Shown: one piece after another, positions 16,444 to 24,627 of the stretch
Layout of the letters: each line of letters opens with the position of its first letter
Numbering within the stretch: position 1 is the first letter of the stretch
DNA from: Chitinispirillaceae bacterium
Lineage (GTDB): Bacteria > Fibrobacterota > Chitinivibrionia > Chitinivibrionales > Chitinispirillaceae
Assembly: GCA_016926315.1 (NCBI GenBank)
Contig: JAFGOU010000230.1
Span: forward strand, 1-24,776
Length of the DNA stretch: 24,776 nucleotides
Direction of reading: 5' to 3'
Notes under the pieces: model-generated
The model's input: the letters and a program-made list of their open reading frames with translations, nothing else
The model's database searches: none
Told to the model about the DNA's origin: nothing
Program-made: the position numbers and the translations under genes

Positions 16444-17379
16444 TCAGATGGTCCGGTAGAAGGTCCGGTTGTGGACGGAGGTTGCGGTAATCGTTTTTTG
16501 ACCAAGGAGTCCGGAGAGGACGCTGTTCGTTTCATTGATGGTAAGTCCGGTCACCGCGGCGATTTCCTCAATGGTCGAGGGACGCCGGGCGATCAGCGAA
16601 CGGATGGCATCGGGTGAAATGTCCTTTTTTTTCCAGAGGGCCGGATCTGCCGCGCTTCTCGAAATGATTTCCACCGGGAGCGGGGCCAGGTCACGTGCAA
16701 TTGACTTCAGGAGCGGGAGCGGCGCCGGCGAGACCCAGTCACAGGTGCCGGGCCGGTCGAGCGTGTTGAGCTGGACCCGGTCCGGCGCGATCGTAAGGGC
16801 CGCATCCCTGAGCAGGCGTATCTCTTCCGGGGTGTCGTTGATGCCGGGACCGATGAACACTTCCAGCCAGATCGTGCCGCGGTACTCGGCGCGAAAAGCG
16901 ACAAGGCCGTTGATGATGGTCTCGTTTCGAAGATTCGTATGCGGCCGGTTGAGCTGGTCGAACGCCCCCTGCGATACGGCGTCGAGGTTCGGCAGGACGA
17001 TGTCGAACGGAAGGACGTCGCGCCTGACTTCCTCGAGATAAAACAGCGTGCCGTTGGTGAGCAGCGCGCAGTGATACTGAGGAAATGATGATTTAAGGAA
17101 TCTGATCACCCTGCCGATCCCGTTGTTCAGGGTTGGTTCGCCGCTGCCGCCGAACGTTATATAGTCCAGATTGGGCGCATTTTTCAGGTAATCGGAAAGC
17201 TCGGCAATGATCGCATCCGCCTCCACATATTCGGCTCTCTCGGTGGTGAGATGGACCGTCGTACCGCATTCGCAATAGACGCAATCGAGCGAACAACGCT
17301 TGGCGTCAAGGCAGTCGACGCCCAGTGAAATGCCGAGGCGACGGGAGGTAACAGGTCCGAAAAGGGTGCGGTAGGTCAT
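16444..17379 (-). CDS. Radical SAM protein (COG0731-like) with C-terminal winged-helix
   Basis: A 311-residue radical SAM enzyme. The iron-sulfur cluster motif is Cys29-x3-Cys33-x2-Cys36 in KRCSLDCVYCECG, and FGGSGEPTLN (76-85) is the SAM-binding GGE-like strand. The opening MTYRTLFGPVTSRRLGISLG and the CVYCECG signature place it near the COG0731 group, whose best-known relatives are wybutosine-type proteins, though most bacterial members are uncharacterised. The last 60 residues (SPDAIRSLIARRPSTIEEIAAVTGLTINE and on) look like a winged helix. I chose ATG 17379, where similarity begins; the frame is open back to 17604 but overlaps the DUF1573 gene. Only 26 bases separate it from that gene, so co-transcription is likely. 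The substrate is unknown. Confidence 0.8.
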   Translation of the reverse strand: MTYRTLFGPVTSRRLGISLGVDCLDAKRCSLDCVYCECGTTVHLTTERAEYVEADAIIAELSDYLKNAPNLDYITFGGSGEPTLNNGIGRVIRFLKSSFPQYHCALLTNGTLFYLEEVRRDVLPFDIVLPNLDAVSQGAFDQLNRPHTNLRNETIINGLVAFRAEYRGTIWLEVFIGPGINDTPEEIRLLRDAALTIAPDRVQLNTLDRPGTCDWVSPAPLPLLKSIARDLAPLPVEIISRSAADPALWKKKDISPDAIRSLIARRPSTIEEIAAVTGLTINETNSVLSGLLGQKTITATSVHNRTFYRTI

Positions 17380-17405
17380 CGGATGCGGGCAACCGTTGCC
17401 GGGGA

Positions 17406-18116
17406 TTATCTGACCGGCTCGATCACTCCCGCTATTTTCACCTCGGGTTTCCTGGGATGGTTGGTGACGAGGACAAAGGAGCCGTACTGCGACTCCTTCT
17501 CGACAGGAACGTAGGAGACGCGGACCTTGTACAGCCAGCGTCCCTGTTTGTTTTTCCGACTGGTCGCCTCGAAACGGAAAGGAACCGGCAGGGACGATTG
17601 CCACAAGGCCGGCGGTTTGTCCAGGTCGAAGCGTACGTTTTTTATCTGCAGGTCGTTCCTGCCGCTTGAAAGAACAACGGTTGCCGCCGTGTCTTTTTTT
17701 TCCGGCGTCGGCAAAACGATTGAGGGAACGTCCACGTCGATGTAAGCGACCAGGACTCCCGATAAGGAAAGTTTGACCACGGGATTCAGCGGAGCATTGG
17801 TGTTCAGAATGAGCGATTTCCAGAAATCGCCCGGTTGTATCTCGTCAAGATCAACCGTCATGGAGATCGACCCAAAGCCGCCCGGGGCGATCAGGGAGTC
17901 GTATCGATACGAGGTGCAGCCGCAGTTTTTCCTGACTTTGGCGATTTCCAGCGTTTCGTCTCCGGTGTTTTTAATCCGGAAGGTATGGGTAATCTGGCTG
18001 GCCGAGCCTTCGTATATCGTATCAAACGGGATCACGATGGTATCGATGACGGCACGGGGGGCGGCCTGGGACGCCAGCCACAGGCCCATCACCAGAATCA
18101 GCGTTTTTCTCTTCAT
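17406..18116 (-). CDS. DUF1573 exported protein, second of a tandem pair
   Basis: A 236-residue protein with an N-terminal signal peptide (1-20: MKRKT, a hydrophobic core, then ASQAAP). A DUF1573 immunoglobulin-like domain follows, recognised by HTFRIKNTGDETLEIAKVRKNCGCTSY with Cys65 and Cys67 in the family's CGCT motif, then the LIAPGGFGSISMTVDL strand. The remainder (about 115-236) is a second beta-rich region. DUF1573 proteins are periplasmic or surface proteins with no settled function. GGAGAAAG precedes the ATG at 18116. It has the same plan and length class as the gene immediately upstream (18157-18930), so the pair probably arose by duplication. Confidence 0.82.
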   Translation of the reverse strand: MKRKTLILVMGLWLASQAAPRAVIDTIVIPFDTIYEGSASQITHTFRIKNTGDETLEIAKVRKNCGCTSYRYDSLIAPGGFGSISMTVDLDEIQPGDFWKSLILNTNAPLNPVVKLSLSGVLVAYIDVDVPSIVLPTPEKKDTAATVVLSSGRNDLQIKNVRFDLDKPPALWQSSLPVPFRFEATSRKNKQGRWLYKVRVSYVPVEKESQYGSFVLVTNHPRKPEVKIAGVIEPVR

Positions 18117-18156
18117 ATGACGGTTGGCTTTCTCCTGCCTGCGGCCGTCGCGGCCG

Positions 18157-18930
18157 TTACTTTCCTTTTCCCCCAAGCGTGCCGGGAAACCGGATTTCCT
18201 TTCTTGTTCCGATATTCGTGGTCAGGCAAAAATCGCCCCACGTGTCCTCCTTCAGGGCCGGTTTGAAGTGCACCCTGACCCGGTAGACGAACGGTTTCTT
18301 TTTCAGGCTGGCGATGGTCGCGCGTGTTGACGTTTCCCGTGCCGCGGAATCAACGAGGGTCTGGGTGTAGTCGAGGGGGATGACGGTTTCCCAACTCACC
18401 CCGCCGGCGCTCTCGTCGAATTTAAATTCGGCTTTCTCGACAGCAAATCTGCGCGATGATTTTATCGTTATCACCGCCCCGGTGTCGCTGCCCTTGATGC
18501 CGGAAAGATTCAGCGCGGCGCTTTGCACTGGTTCGATCAGGGTGATATAGGTGCCGCGCATGCTGAGCTTGAGCGAGGGGGTATTGCGCGCGTTGGATAT
18601 GACGGTGATGGTCTTGACGAAATCACCTTCGTTGAGCGTGGACATGTTCAGTTCGGAGGTGATGGCCCCTTCCTTGCCGGGCGGAATGGTCGTATCGACT
18701 TCGACCGTCGTACAACCGCACGAGGGCCGCACATTGCGCAGCACCAGGTCCGAATCCCCGGCATTTTTAAAGGAGAACACTTTTTTTATAATCGATTTTT
18801 CGCCTTCGCGGATGATTCCGAGATTGAATTCGGTAGTGTCGATGTCAATCATCGGGCCCGCGAAAGGCTGAAAAGGGAGGCAGACCATTCCGGTGAGAAT
18901 GACCGCCCATTGCCGGGTGCTGCACTGCAT
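18157..18930 (-). CDS. DUF1573 exported protein, first of a tandem pair
   Basis: A 257-residue protein with a signal peptide (about 1-25, ending QPFAG) and a DUF1573 domain: FSFKNAGDSDLVLRNVRPSCGCT, with Cys71 and Cys73, then IPPGKEGAITSELNM. A C-terminal beta-rich half follows, ending in the strongly basic GTLGGKGK. The CGCT cysteines are kept in both copies, which suggests a structural or metal/thiol role shared by the pair. AAGGA lies ahead of the ATG at 18930. It is separated by 40 bases from the second DUF1573 gene and heads the leftward unit that ends with the radical SAM gene. The opposite flank is a divergent region of about 130 bases shared with the SPL-family gene. Confidence 0.82.
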   Translation of the reverse strand: MQCSTRQWAVILTGMVCLPFQPFAGPMIDIDTTEFNLGIIREGEKSIIKKVFSFKNAGDSDLVLRNVRPSCGCTTVEVDTTIPPGKEGAITSELNMSTLNEGDFVKTITVISNARNTPSLKLSMRGTYITLIEPVQSAALNLSGIKGSDTGAVITIKSSRRFAVEKAEFKFDESAGGVSWETVIPLDYTQTLVDSAARETSTRATIASLKKKPFVYRVRVHFKPALKEDTWGDFCLTTNIGTRKEIRFPGTLGGKGK

Positions 18931-19062
18931 GAAGGCGTCCTTATGGATGGTAAGATGATTACGACAAAAAATAGTTGATATAAAGGGCGTATAACCAATT
19001 ATCTTTCACGATTACGGATCAGCGGGCTGAATTGTTTATTGATTTTCGGGGAGACCGGCATC

Positions 19063-20037
19063 ATGAAGGTATCGGGCGAGCGGCTGGCAATCTTGCGGGA
19101 AACCCTGCAGGGGGAGTTCTGGAAACCGTGTCCCGGAACAGGCGGGGGATATCTCTGCTGCGGGTATCAGATCATCACCCCGCTGCGAGGCTGCGGCATG
19201 TACTGCCAATACTGCGTGCTTCAGGTTTATTTTGAACGGGAGTGCCAGGTCGTTTTTGAGAACTATGGGGATATGGAGCAGGAGATCGCCCGGAAAATGG
19301 CGCGATGGAAGGGCATGGTGAGGTTCGGTACCGGTGAATTCGGCGACAGCCTCTGGGCCGAGGACCGATTGGGGCTTTCGGCCAAGGTGGCCGCAACGCT
19401 TGAACCGTACGATAACGTCGTCGTCGAATTCAAGACCAAGAGCGCGACCGTCGATCCTCTGCGCGGTATCAAGCGTCCTGAACGCATAATCGTCGGGTTC
19501 TCGCTGAATACGCCACGGATGATCGATCTGTTCGAAAAGGATACCGCATCACTTGAAGACCGTTTTATTGCCGCGCGGAAATGCGAGGAGATGGGGTTTC
19601 ATGTCGCGTTTCATTTTGATCCCATGTTCTGGTACGACGGCTGGGAACAGGAGTACCGGGAGGTGGTGCGGATGATTTATACGGCGGTGCGTGACCCGTC
19701 GAAAATCGCCTGGGTAAGCCTCGGCGGGTTCCGTTCAAACCCGCAGCTTAAAAAGGCCCTGCGCGAAAAGGGCGGGCATCTGCCGCTCTATTCCGGCGAG
19801 ATGATCGTTGGCGCCGACGGGAAATTACGGTATTTCCGGCCGTACCGCGTCGCTTTTTATACGGCAATGCAGGATGAATTTGAAAAGCACGATCCCGGGG
19901 TGACGCTCTATCTCTGCATGGAGAGCAGGGAAGCGTGGGAGGCGAGCGGGATGATGAAGAGGATACCAAGAGGGCTGCCGGCATATCTGGATGAGAGGGC
20001 GGAGAGGATGGTGGGAATGGAGGGTGGAGGGCGGTGA
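19063..20037 (+). CDS. SPL-family radical SAM protein (spore photoproduct lyase-like)
   Basis: A 324-residue radical SAM protein resembling the spore photoproduct lyase family. The cluster motif is Cys44-x3-Cys48-x2-Cys51 in RGCGMYCQYCVLQVYF, the family's C.GHC.YCYLQ-like block. It is followed by FGTGEFGDSLWAED, KTKSATVDPL, and a long FHFDPMFWYDGWEQEYREVV segment. The true Bacillus enzyme repairs a UV lesion of spore DNA; homologues in non-spore-formers are of unknown substrate, so I do not claim DNA repair. I chose ATG 19063 because GGGGAG precedes it; a TTG at 19039 is an alternative start. It is divergent from the DUF1573 pair. The C-terminus is rich in Arg/Glu/Gly and may be low-complexity. 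Confidence 0.82.
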   Translation: MKVSGERLAILRETLQGEFWKPCPGTGGGYLCCGYQIITPLRGCGMYCQYCVLQVYFERECQVVFENYGDMEQEIARKMARWKGMVRFGTGEFGDSLWAEDRLGLSAKVAATLEPYDNVVVEFKTKSATVDPLRGIKRPERIIVGFSLNTPRMIDLFEKDTASLEDRFIAARKCEEMGFHVAFHFDPMFWYDGWEQEYREVVRMIYTAVRDPSKIAWVSLGGFRSNPQLKKALREKGGHLPLYSGEMIVGADGKLRYFRPYRVAFYTAMQDEFEKHDPGVTLYLCMESREAWEASGMMKRIPRGLPAYLDERAERMVGMEGGGR

Positions 20038-20173
20038 GATCCTGGTTTGTCTCTACCGTCATGCCTCGCCAACGACGCTGAAATATAGAGGGAAAACGGT
20101 ATCTAAAATTGGCTGTCCAAACTTACAAGCAAATAGGGCCGGCATGGTGGTACCATTACTGCAAGGAGAATAA

Positions 20174-20197
20174 GCCCCTTGAGCTTTCTCCAGGGGC
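20174..20197 (-). terminator. Candidate terminator of the lipoprotein gene
   Basis: Read on the minus strand, GCCCCT pairs with AGGGGC (6 bp), with an inner GAG/CTC pairing over a short AAAG loop, and TTATT follows. It lies 33 bases beyond the lipoprotein stop. The T-run is short, so termination is plausible rather than certain. Confidence 0.4.
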
Positions 20198-20229
20198 CTG
20201 GGGGGGTGCACGTTTCTTTACTACTACTT

Positions 20230-20658
20230 CTACTTCCGCGCGAAGTTTAGGACCGTAGTCTCCGGAGTACCCGAAGAATTATCGGTGCCGGTAATCGTCA
20301 AGGTAGATCCTGATAGGGAATAATCTACGGTGTCGGCTACGGTTTCACCTGTTGACAATGTTATAAGTTTACTTCCGCTTGTTGACCATGTACCTGCATC
20401 GGTTTCCGTGATCGCCGGAGAAAGTAAATAAATCGTTGAAGTCATGGTGTAAGTGTTATCGCTTTTGAACGTAAAGTCCATGGTCATGGTGGTGGTTCCC
20501 GCAGTGATGGTAATGCCTTCCATTGTCGCCGTGGTCATGCTCCAGGATCCAACAATGCTGCTTCCGGGGCCGGTGGGACTCTCTTTGCCGCAACCGACGA
20601 ACATTCCAAACGCCAGTACAAAACCTGCCAATGCAACTGGAAACAGACGGTTCTTCAT
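20230..20658 (-). CDS. Lipoprotein with lipocalin-like domain
   Basis: A 142-residue lipoprotein. Residues 1-22 form a lipoprotein signal peptide, and Cys23 in the lipobox FVGC would be lipidated. A Gly/Ser/Pro linker (KESPTGPGSS) follows; an SPTGPG-type linker is frequent in lipoproteins of Fibrobacterota-like bacteria. The rest resembles the lipocalin-like domains of secreted bacterial proteins: IVGSWSMTTATMEG, then DFTFKSDNTYTMT, AGTWSTSGSKLITLS and DYSLSGSTLTITGTDN. Ligand unknown. AAGGAGTG precedes the ATG at 20658; the open frame continues to 20895 but lies partly inside the promoter region. The strong promoter and the candidate terminator suggest a single-gene unit. Confidence 0.85.
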   Translation of the reverse strand: MKNRLFPVALAGFVLAFGMFVGCGKESPTGPGSSIVGSWSMTTATMEGITITAGTTTMTMDFTFKSDNTYTMTSTIYLLSPAITETDAGTWSTSGSKLITLSTGETVADTVDYSLSGSTLTITGTDNSSGTPETTVLNFARK

Positions 20659-20794
20659 AACGACACTCCTTTTTATGGTGATTGTGGGACTGCAGGATAC
20701 CGATATTCTGTTTTTCGGTGGAGCGGACGGACTTCGTAACAACGATTCGTCAGGCACCTTTCTGTTCTTCTCCCCACCGCATTTTTTCGATAAG

Positions 20795-20823
20795 AATATA
20801 TCATTTAAGAGTGGTTGTGTCAA
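20795..20823 (-). promoter_or_regulatory. Strong sigma-70 promoter of the lipoprotein gene
   Basis: On the minus strand TTGACA (20818-20823, exact consensus) is separated by 17 bases from TATATT (20795-20800, five of six). Transcription from about 20788 would give a leader of about 130 bases ending in AAGGAGTG and the ATG at 20658. This is the best sigma-70 promoter I see in the window. Confidence 0.72.
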
Positions 20824-20882
20824 GATGAAGTTACTGGCCCATGCAGGTAGTACATCGTTTCTAGTCGCTTCGGTTATCGTGT

Positions 20883-20938
20883 GGTCCACGTCCATTCCGA
20901 TACCCTGTCCGGTCCACGTCCATTCCGATACCCTGTCC
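20883..20938. repeat. Perfect 28-bp tandem duplication
   Basis: Two adjacent identical 28-base units, 20883-20910 and 20911-20938, each beginning GGTCCACGTCC and ending ACCCTGTCC, with GG of a third unit following. It lies between the lipoprotein promoter and the end of lptD. The exact identity suggests a recent slip-strand duplication. Two copies without spacers exclude a CRISPR reading. Confidence 0.9.
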
Positions 20939-21030
20939 GGGCGACCGGCGTGTCGCCCTCATCAATACCAACCATCATTTTTCTGTCATTCGACCCGTCA
21001 CCGCATTCTACATTCGACAATCTGCAATCG

Positions 21031-23646
21031 TTAATAGCGGTCCCTCTGCTCCCATTTTAGCTCGGGAATTTTTTTCACGTTGATGATGAAATAATATCCC
21101 GGATTGAGCTTTTCCGGCCGCCATTGGAACCGCATGTCCCAGCATTCGAGGTCGCAGGAGAGATTGATGCTGTTCTGCACCATCTGGTCGGTCATGAAGT
21201 TGTAATTGCCGCTCCAGTTCATCTTCCAGTTGCGGGTAAAACCGATGCTTGCCGATGCGCTCAGGTTATAGGTCTTTGACGGCACGAACACCTGGTCCTG
21301 CCGTGCTCTGCTTGCTGAATAGGAATATGCAGGCGTTATGCTGATCTGCCATGATTGGGCCCCGGCGTTGCGGTCGAGCACCGGATGGGCCTCGCGCAGC
21401 GAATCGAGCAGGAGCAGGTCGCCATCCCAGAGTTTGCCCGACGCCTTGAAACTGCCGGTGGAGAGGTTGAAATTATACCGCTGCATGACGGGCAGTCCCA
21501 GATTGTCCGCCTGGTCGTAGAGCCAGAACGCGCTGCCGAAGCTCAGCCCCAGAAACCGGTAGCCGGTCGAGGCGTTCAGGCTGAGGTCGCTCCATTTTTT
21601 CCCCTCGGCCTCGAAATTGTAGGAGGTGCTGAGGCCGGCGGAAAGAATGGAAAACTTTTCCTCTTTGGGCTTTGCAGACGGGTCGGATGATTTTTTAAGG
21701 ATTTTGCCGTGGAACTGGTTGCCGATGCTCAGGGTCACGTTCTGCTGTTTTTTATGGGCGGTTTCATAGGGGAGGCCGAGGTTGTAGAACATCTTGTCGA
21801 GGTTGTGTTCCGGGACGTAGGTATACGAAATGCTTGGGGAGAGGGTATGGCGCAGACCGGCGAAATTCATGATCCGCAGAGGGAAAATGCCGTACAGGTT
21901 GGTGGACATGCTGACGCCGGCCCGCCAGCCGAGGACATTGGCGAACGCCGTATCGGTCGTGTCCCGTACCGGTGTGACCAGGGGGCCGCTCTGGCGGGTG
22001 ATGCGGTAGAGCGTATCCGGGTACCCGGCCGAGTCCTGAAAAATAGTGTCGATCTGTATCGTGGTATACCCGGCATACCGGGTGGTGTCGGCAAGCCGCT
22101 TGGTTTCATAGGTCGCGGTTTTTCTGGTCGTATCGGTTCTCAGTACGGTGGTATCGATGTAGCCGTAAAAGGTCGCAAGGTTTGCGGAGGCATTCGGGGA
22201 GACCGTGATATATTTGAGAAATTTCTGCGGTGCGGAGACATGGATTTCGTTATGCATGCCGGGTTTGAAAAAACCCTTCTGGTCGCTTTCATCCCCCCAG
22301 GCATCGCGCCGTGCCAGCCCGCGGCCGCTGTATCCCCAGTAGATATTGTTGAACCAGCGTGTCGCCGAGGTGTCGCTTCCCGTTGATCCCACGATTTCTC
22401 CGTCTTGCGCCGGGATCAGCGCGCGGTCAAAGAGATTGAAGGTTACGGAAGGGATATCATCCACCGTATGTTCCCTCGACAGGTCATGGGTGCGGTTCCA
22501 AACCATTGAGCCGCTTCCCTTGATCAGATGGAACTGTTTCGACAGCGAAAGGTTCGACGTAAGGAGCTGTTCCCGGAGTTCGCTCGAGTCCTGTGAAAAA
22601 TTGGAATAGAAATTTTTGGTGGACACGAGATTGCCCCGGCCGGAAAGGGTCGTCTGGCCGTCGGGCGTCAGGTTCTGCCGGTGGGAGTAGTCGATGGCCC
22701 ACTGGCGGCTGCTCCGGAGAAAATCCGCGTTAAACGCGTACCTCGCCGAAATCCCGCCGTCGAGGCGGTACCTGAGGTTGTACCTGCTTGCTGCTTCTAC
22801 CACGAATTCCGAAAATTCCCGTATCCGGGCACGGGTCGTCAGATCGACGTAGTCGTTAGGGGTGAAATAGTAACCGACATTGTCGAGGTAGCCGCCTCCT
22901 GCCGGGTTGCCGCCCCATACCGGGGTGAGAATCCCGCTCTTGCGGTTGCGCTCGACAGGAAAGATGAAGTAGGGGAGCGCGGCCACCGGCGCGCCGCCGA
23001 TATTGAGCACGACCGGCCTGCTGATGATCTTGTCGTTGGGGATAAGCCTGATCCGTTCACCGTAGAAGTAGAAGTGGGGCGTATCCACGAGCGCGCAGGT
23101 AGTGTAATCGCCCTGGTCGACGTACAGCTCGTTTTCCCGGGATTTGACGATTTTCTGCCCGCAGAAATAGGCGTCCTCGACGTGGGTGGTTGCGAACCGA
23201 ACCCTTCCCCGCCTGGTTTTAATGTTGTACGCCATAAAATCACCAACGGTGGTGTCTTTGCCCTCGATGAGCTGCGGGCTTCCCGTGGCGGAGAACAGGT
23301 TTTCCTGCATGGTATAGACGATCGTATCGGCGGCAAGCTGGATATTCTGATACAGGACACGGGAATTGCCGGTCAGGCGCAGTATGCGGTTTTCGGCGTC
23401 GTATTCTATTTTGTCCGATTCATACCTGACGGTGTCGGAGAGTTCGCTGCGCCGCTTCGATTTTTCAACGGGGACGGTACGCATCGCGGAATCAGGAGCG
23501 TGCGCGGCGGGAGGGAGGCGGGCCGTATCGCCGGTGGCCGGCAGGTCGTCGGCTGCCGTCGCAGCGGCCGGGTCCTCGGGAAGGGCTGAAATAAGGCCGC
23601 CGCAGACAAGCAGTATACCGGGGATAAGGCGGCAGAGGGTAATCAT
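21031..23646 (-). CDS. lptD: LPS-assembly protein LptD
   Basis: A 871-residue outer-membrane protein that, with LptE, inserts lipopolysaccharide into the outer leaflet. After a signal peptide (about 1-20) and a Thr/Ala-rich linker comes an OstA/LptA-like jellyroll (about 70-230): RYESDKIEYDAENRILRLTGNSRVLYQ, GDFMAYNIKTRRGRVRF, and YFCGQKIVKSRENELYVDQGDYTTC. The long C-terminal barrel follows, with GYYFTPNDYVDLTTRARI, a typical LptD block. The protein is longer than many proteobacterial homologues, with extended strands in the barrel. The start is ATG 23646 with a weak ribosome binding site; a TTG at 23661 is an alternative. It is divergent from the PEGA gene. Its presence is direct evidence of an LPS-type outer membrane. 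Confidence 0.9.
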   Translation of the reverse strand: MITLCRLIPGILLVCGGLISALPEDPAAATAADDLPATGDTARLPPAAHAPDSAMRTVPVEKSKRRSELSDTVRYESDKIEYDAENRILRLTGNSRVLYQNIQLAADTIVYTMQENLFSATGSPQLIEGKDTTVGDFMAYNIKTRRGRVRFATTHVEDAYFCGQKIVKSRENELYVDQGDYTTCALVDTPHFYFYGERIRLIPNDKIISRPVVLNIGGAPVAALPYFIFPVERNRKSGILTPVWGGNPAGGGYLDNVGYYFTPNDYVDLTTRARIREFSEFVVEAASRYNLRYRLDGGISARYAFNADFLRSSRQWAIDYSHRQNLTPDGQTTLSGRGNLVSTKNFYSNFSQDSSELREQLLTSNLSLSKQFHLIKGSGSMVWNRTHDLSREHTVDDIPSVTFNLFDRALIPAQDGEIVGSTGSDTSATRWFNNIYWGYSGRGLARRDAWGDESDQKGFFKPGMHNEIHVSAPQKFLKYITVSPNASANLATFYGYIDTTVLRTDTTRKTATYETKRLADTTRYAGYTTIQIDTIFQDSAGYPDTLYRITRQSGPLVTPVRDTTDTAFANVLGWRAGVSMSTNLYGIFPLRIMNFAGLRHTLSPSISYTYVPEHNLDKMFYNLGLPYETAHKKQQNVTLSIGNQFHGKILKKSSDPSAKPKEEKFSILSAGLSTSYNFEAEGKKWSDLSLNASTGYRFLGLSFGSAFWLYDQADNLGLPVMQRYNFNLSTGSFKASGKLWDGDLLLLDSLREAHPVLDRNAGAQSWQISITPAYSYSASRARQDQVFVPSKTYNLSASASIGFTRNWKMNWSGNYNFMTDQMVQNSINLSCDLECWDMRFQWRPEKLNPGYYFIINVKKIPELKWEQRDRY

Positions 23647-23710
23647 TGTCGGGCCGTGCAATGACTGTTTTTGGGCGCAGATGCTCTTTGTGATTGATTT
23701 TTCACGGGTG

Positions 23711-23730
23711 ATACAATCATATTGTTGTAT
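23711..23730. promoter_or_regulatory. Inverted repeat in the lptD/PEGA divergent region
   Basis: ATACAA (23711-23716) and TTGTAT (23725-23730) form a perfect 6-bp inverted repeat with an 8-base spacer. It lies midway between the divergent lptD and PEGA genes, where an operator for both would sit. The small size and AT-rich context mean chance is a real alternative. Confidence 0.25.
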
Positions 23731-23837
23731 ATTCGTAGTACTTGAACACGGTTGAAAATATACTTTTCGGCCTTTTATGCCGAAGAAAAACCTTGCGGGT
23801 GCAGGGTTCGGTTACTTTGTCAAGGGGATCCCACCGT

Positions 23838-24611
23838 ATGTTCCGTCGTACGATCAAGGCGTTCGCGATGTCCGTTTGTATTGTATCGTTCCTGTGCGCC
23901 GCTGCCGGTGCCCAGACCGTTGCCGTTCCTGCCGCACAACAAAAACCCTCACCGGCTTCCTCCGCGGTCGAGAAGAACAACGGGAAAAACCTCCCGACAA
24001 CGGCGCCCGCGGCCGATACCGTTCCGCCTTCCGCAGACACGCTCGCCCGAAAGCTGTCGGCCTTCAGGGTGGTTACGGAACCTGAAAGCGCGCAGGTGTA
24101 TCTCAACGATTCGCTCCGCGGTATCACTCCCTGTACCGTCGCGGACGTCGTCCCCGGCATTTATATACTGGCGCTGAAAAAGGTCGGTTGTTATCTGAAA
24201 AAGGCGGAGATCACCATTGACTCAACGGCAGAGCAGGAGTTCTCGTTTTCCCTTCTCCGGCCCGCATTTTTGCGCGTGGAGTCCGATCCGTCAGGGGCGG
24301 AGGTCTCGATCGATGGAAAGAAAACCGGCATTTCCCCGTGGGAAAACGACAAGGTCAAACCGGGCGATTACACGGTCGGCGTTGCCCTCGCTTCGTACAA
24401 ACCGGCAGAGAAAAAGATACCCGTGGCAAGCGCGGGCGTCGACACGCTCCATTTCCAGCTTGAACGTACCGAAGCGTATCGCGATTCCGTCGTCGCGGCA
24501 CAGCGGGCAGCCGCGAAAGCGGCCCGGGAGCGGTTTCACGGGATGCTGGCAACGGCTCTTTTTCTGCTCGGGGCCGTGGTAATCGTGCTGCTTGAAATGA
24601 TGAATGATTGA
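23838..24611 (+). CDS. Exported PEGA-domain protein
   Basis: A 257-residue protein with a signal peptide or anchor (about 1-26, ending CAAAGAQ), a Pro/Ala-rich linker, and two consecutive PEGA-type domains. The first (about 75-130) contains VVTEPESAQVYLNDSLRGITP; the second (about 140-200) contains LRVESDPSGAEVSIDGKKTG with the PEGA-like GDYTV. A helix rich in Ala/Arg leads to a hydrophobic segment near the C-terminus (ATALFLLGAVVIVLLEMM) that is a likely membrane anchor. PEGA domains occur in surface and periplasmic proteins, often near S-layer or signalling functions; the specific role is unknown. AAGGGG lies before the ATG at 23838. The open frame further upstream lacks support. Confidence 0.85.
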   Translation: MFRRTIKAFAMSVCIVSFLCAAAGAQTVAVPAAQQKPSPASSAVEKNNGKNLPTTAPAADTVPPSADTLARKLSAFRVVTEPESAQVYLNDSLRGITPCTVADVVPGIYILALKKVGCYLKKAEITIDSTAEQEFSFSLLRPAFLRVESDPSGAEVSIDGKKTGISPWENDKVKPGDYTVGVALASYKPAEKKIPVASAGVDTLHFQLERTEAYRDSVVAAQRAAAKAARERFHGMLATALFLLGAVVIVLLEMMND

Positions 24612-24627
24612 TGCGGACCGGGGATCC

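Larger units (their letters stand above)
20659..21030. other. Non-coding gap between the lipoprotein gene and lptD
   Basis: This 372-base gap holds the lipoprotein promoter and leader (20659-20823) and a perfect 28-bp tandem duplication (20883-20938). Neither strand carries an open frame I would defend. The remainder (20939-21030) shows no recognisable gene, RNA or terminator. Confidence 0.6.

Noticed and set aside
20038..20229. A tRNA or small RNA in the gap after the SPL-family gene.
   Set aside because: I could not fold a tRNA cloverleaf from it. The only clear structure is the hairpin at 20174-20197, better explained as the end of the lipoprotein transcript.
20883..20938. Possible CRISPR repeats.
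   Set aside because: The two 28-base units are directly adjacent without spacers, and no cas gene is in the window.
22681..23589. A 302-codon open frame opposite lptD.
   Set aside because: LptD motifs run through this region on the other strand. The antisense frame has no ribosome binding site or domain, and long antisense frames are common opposite GC-rich genes.
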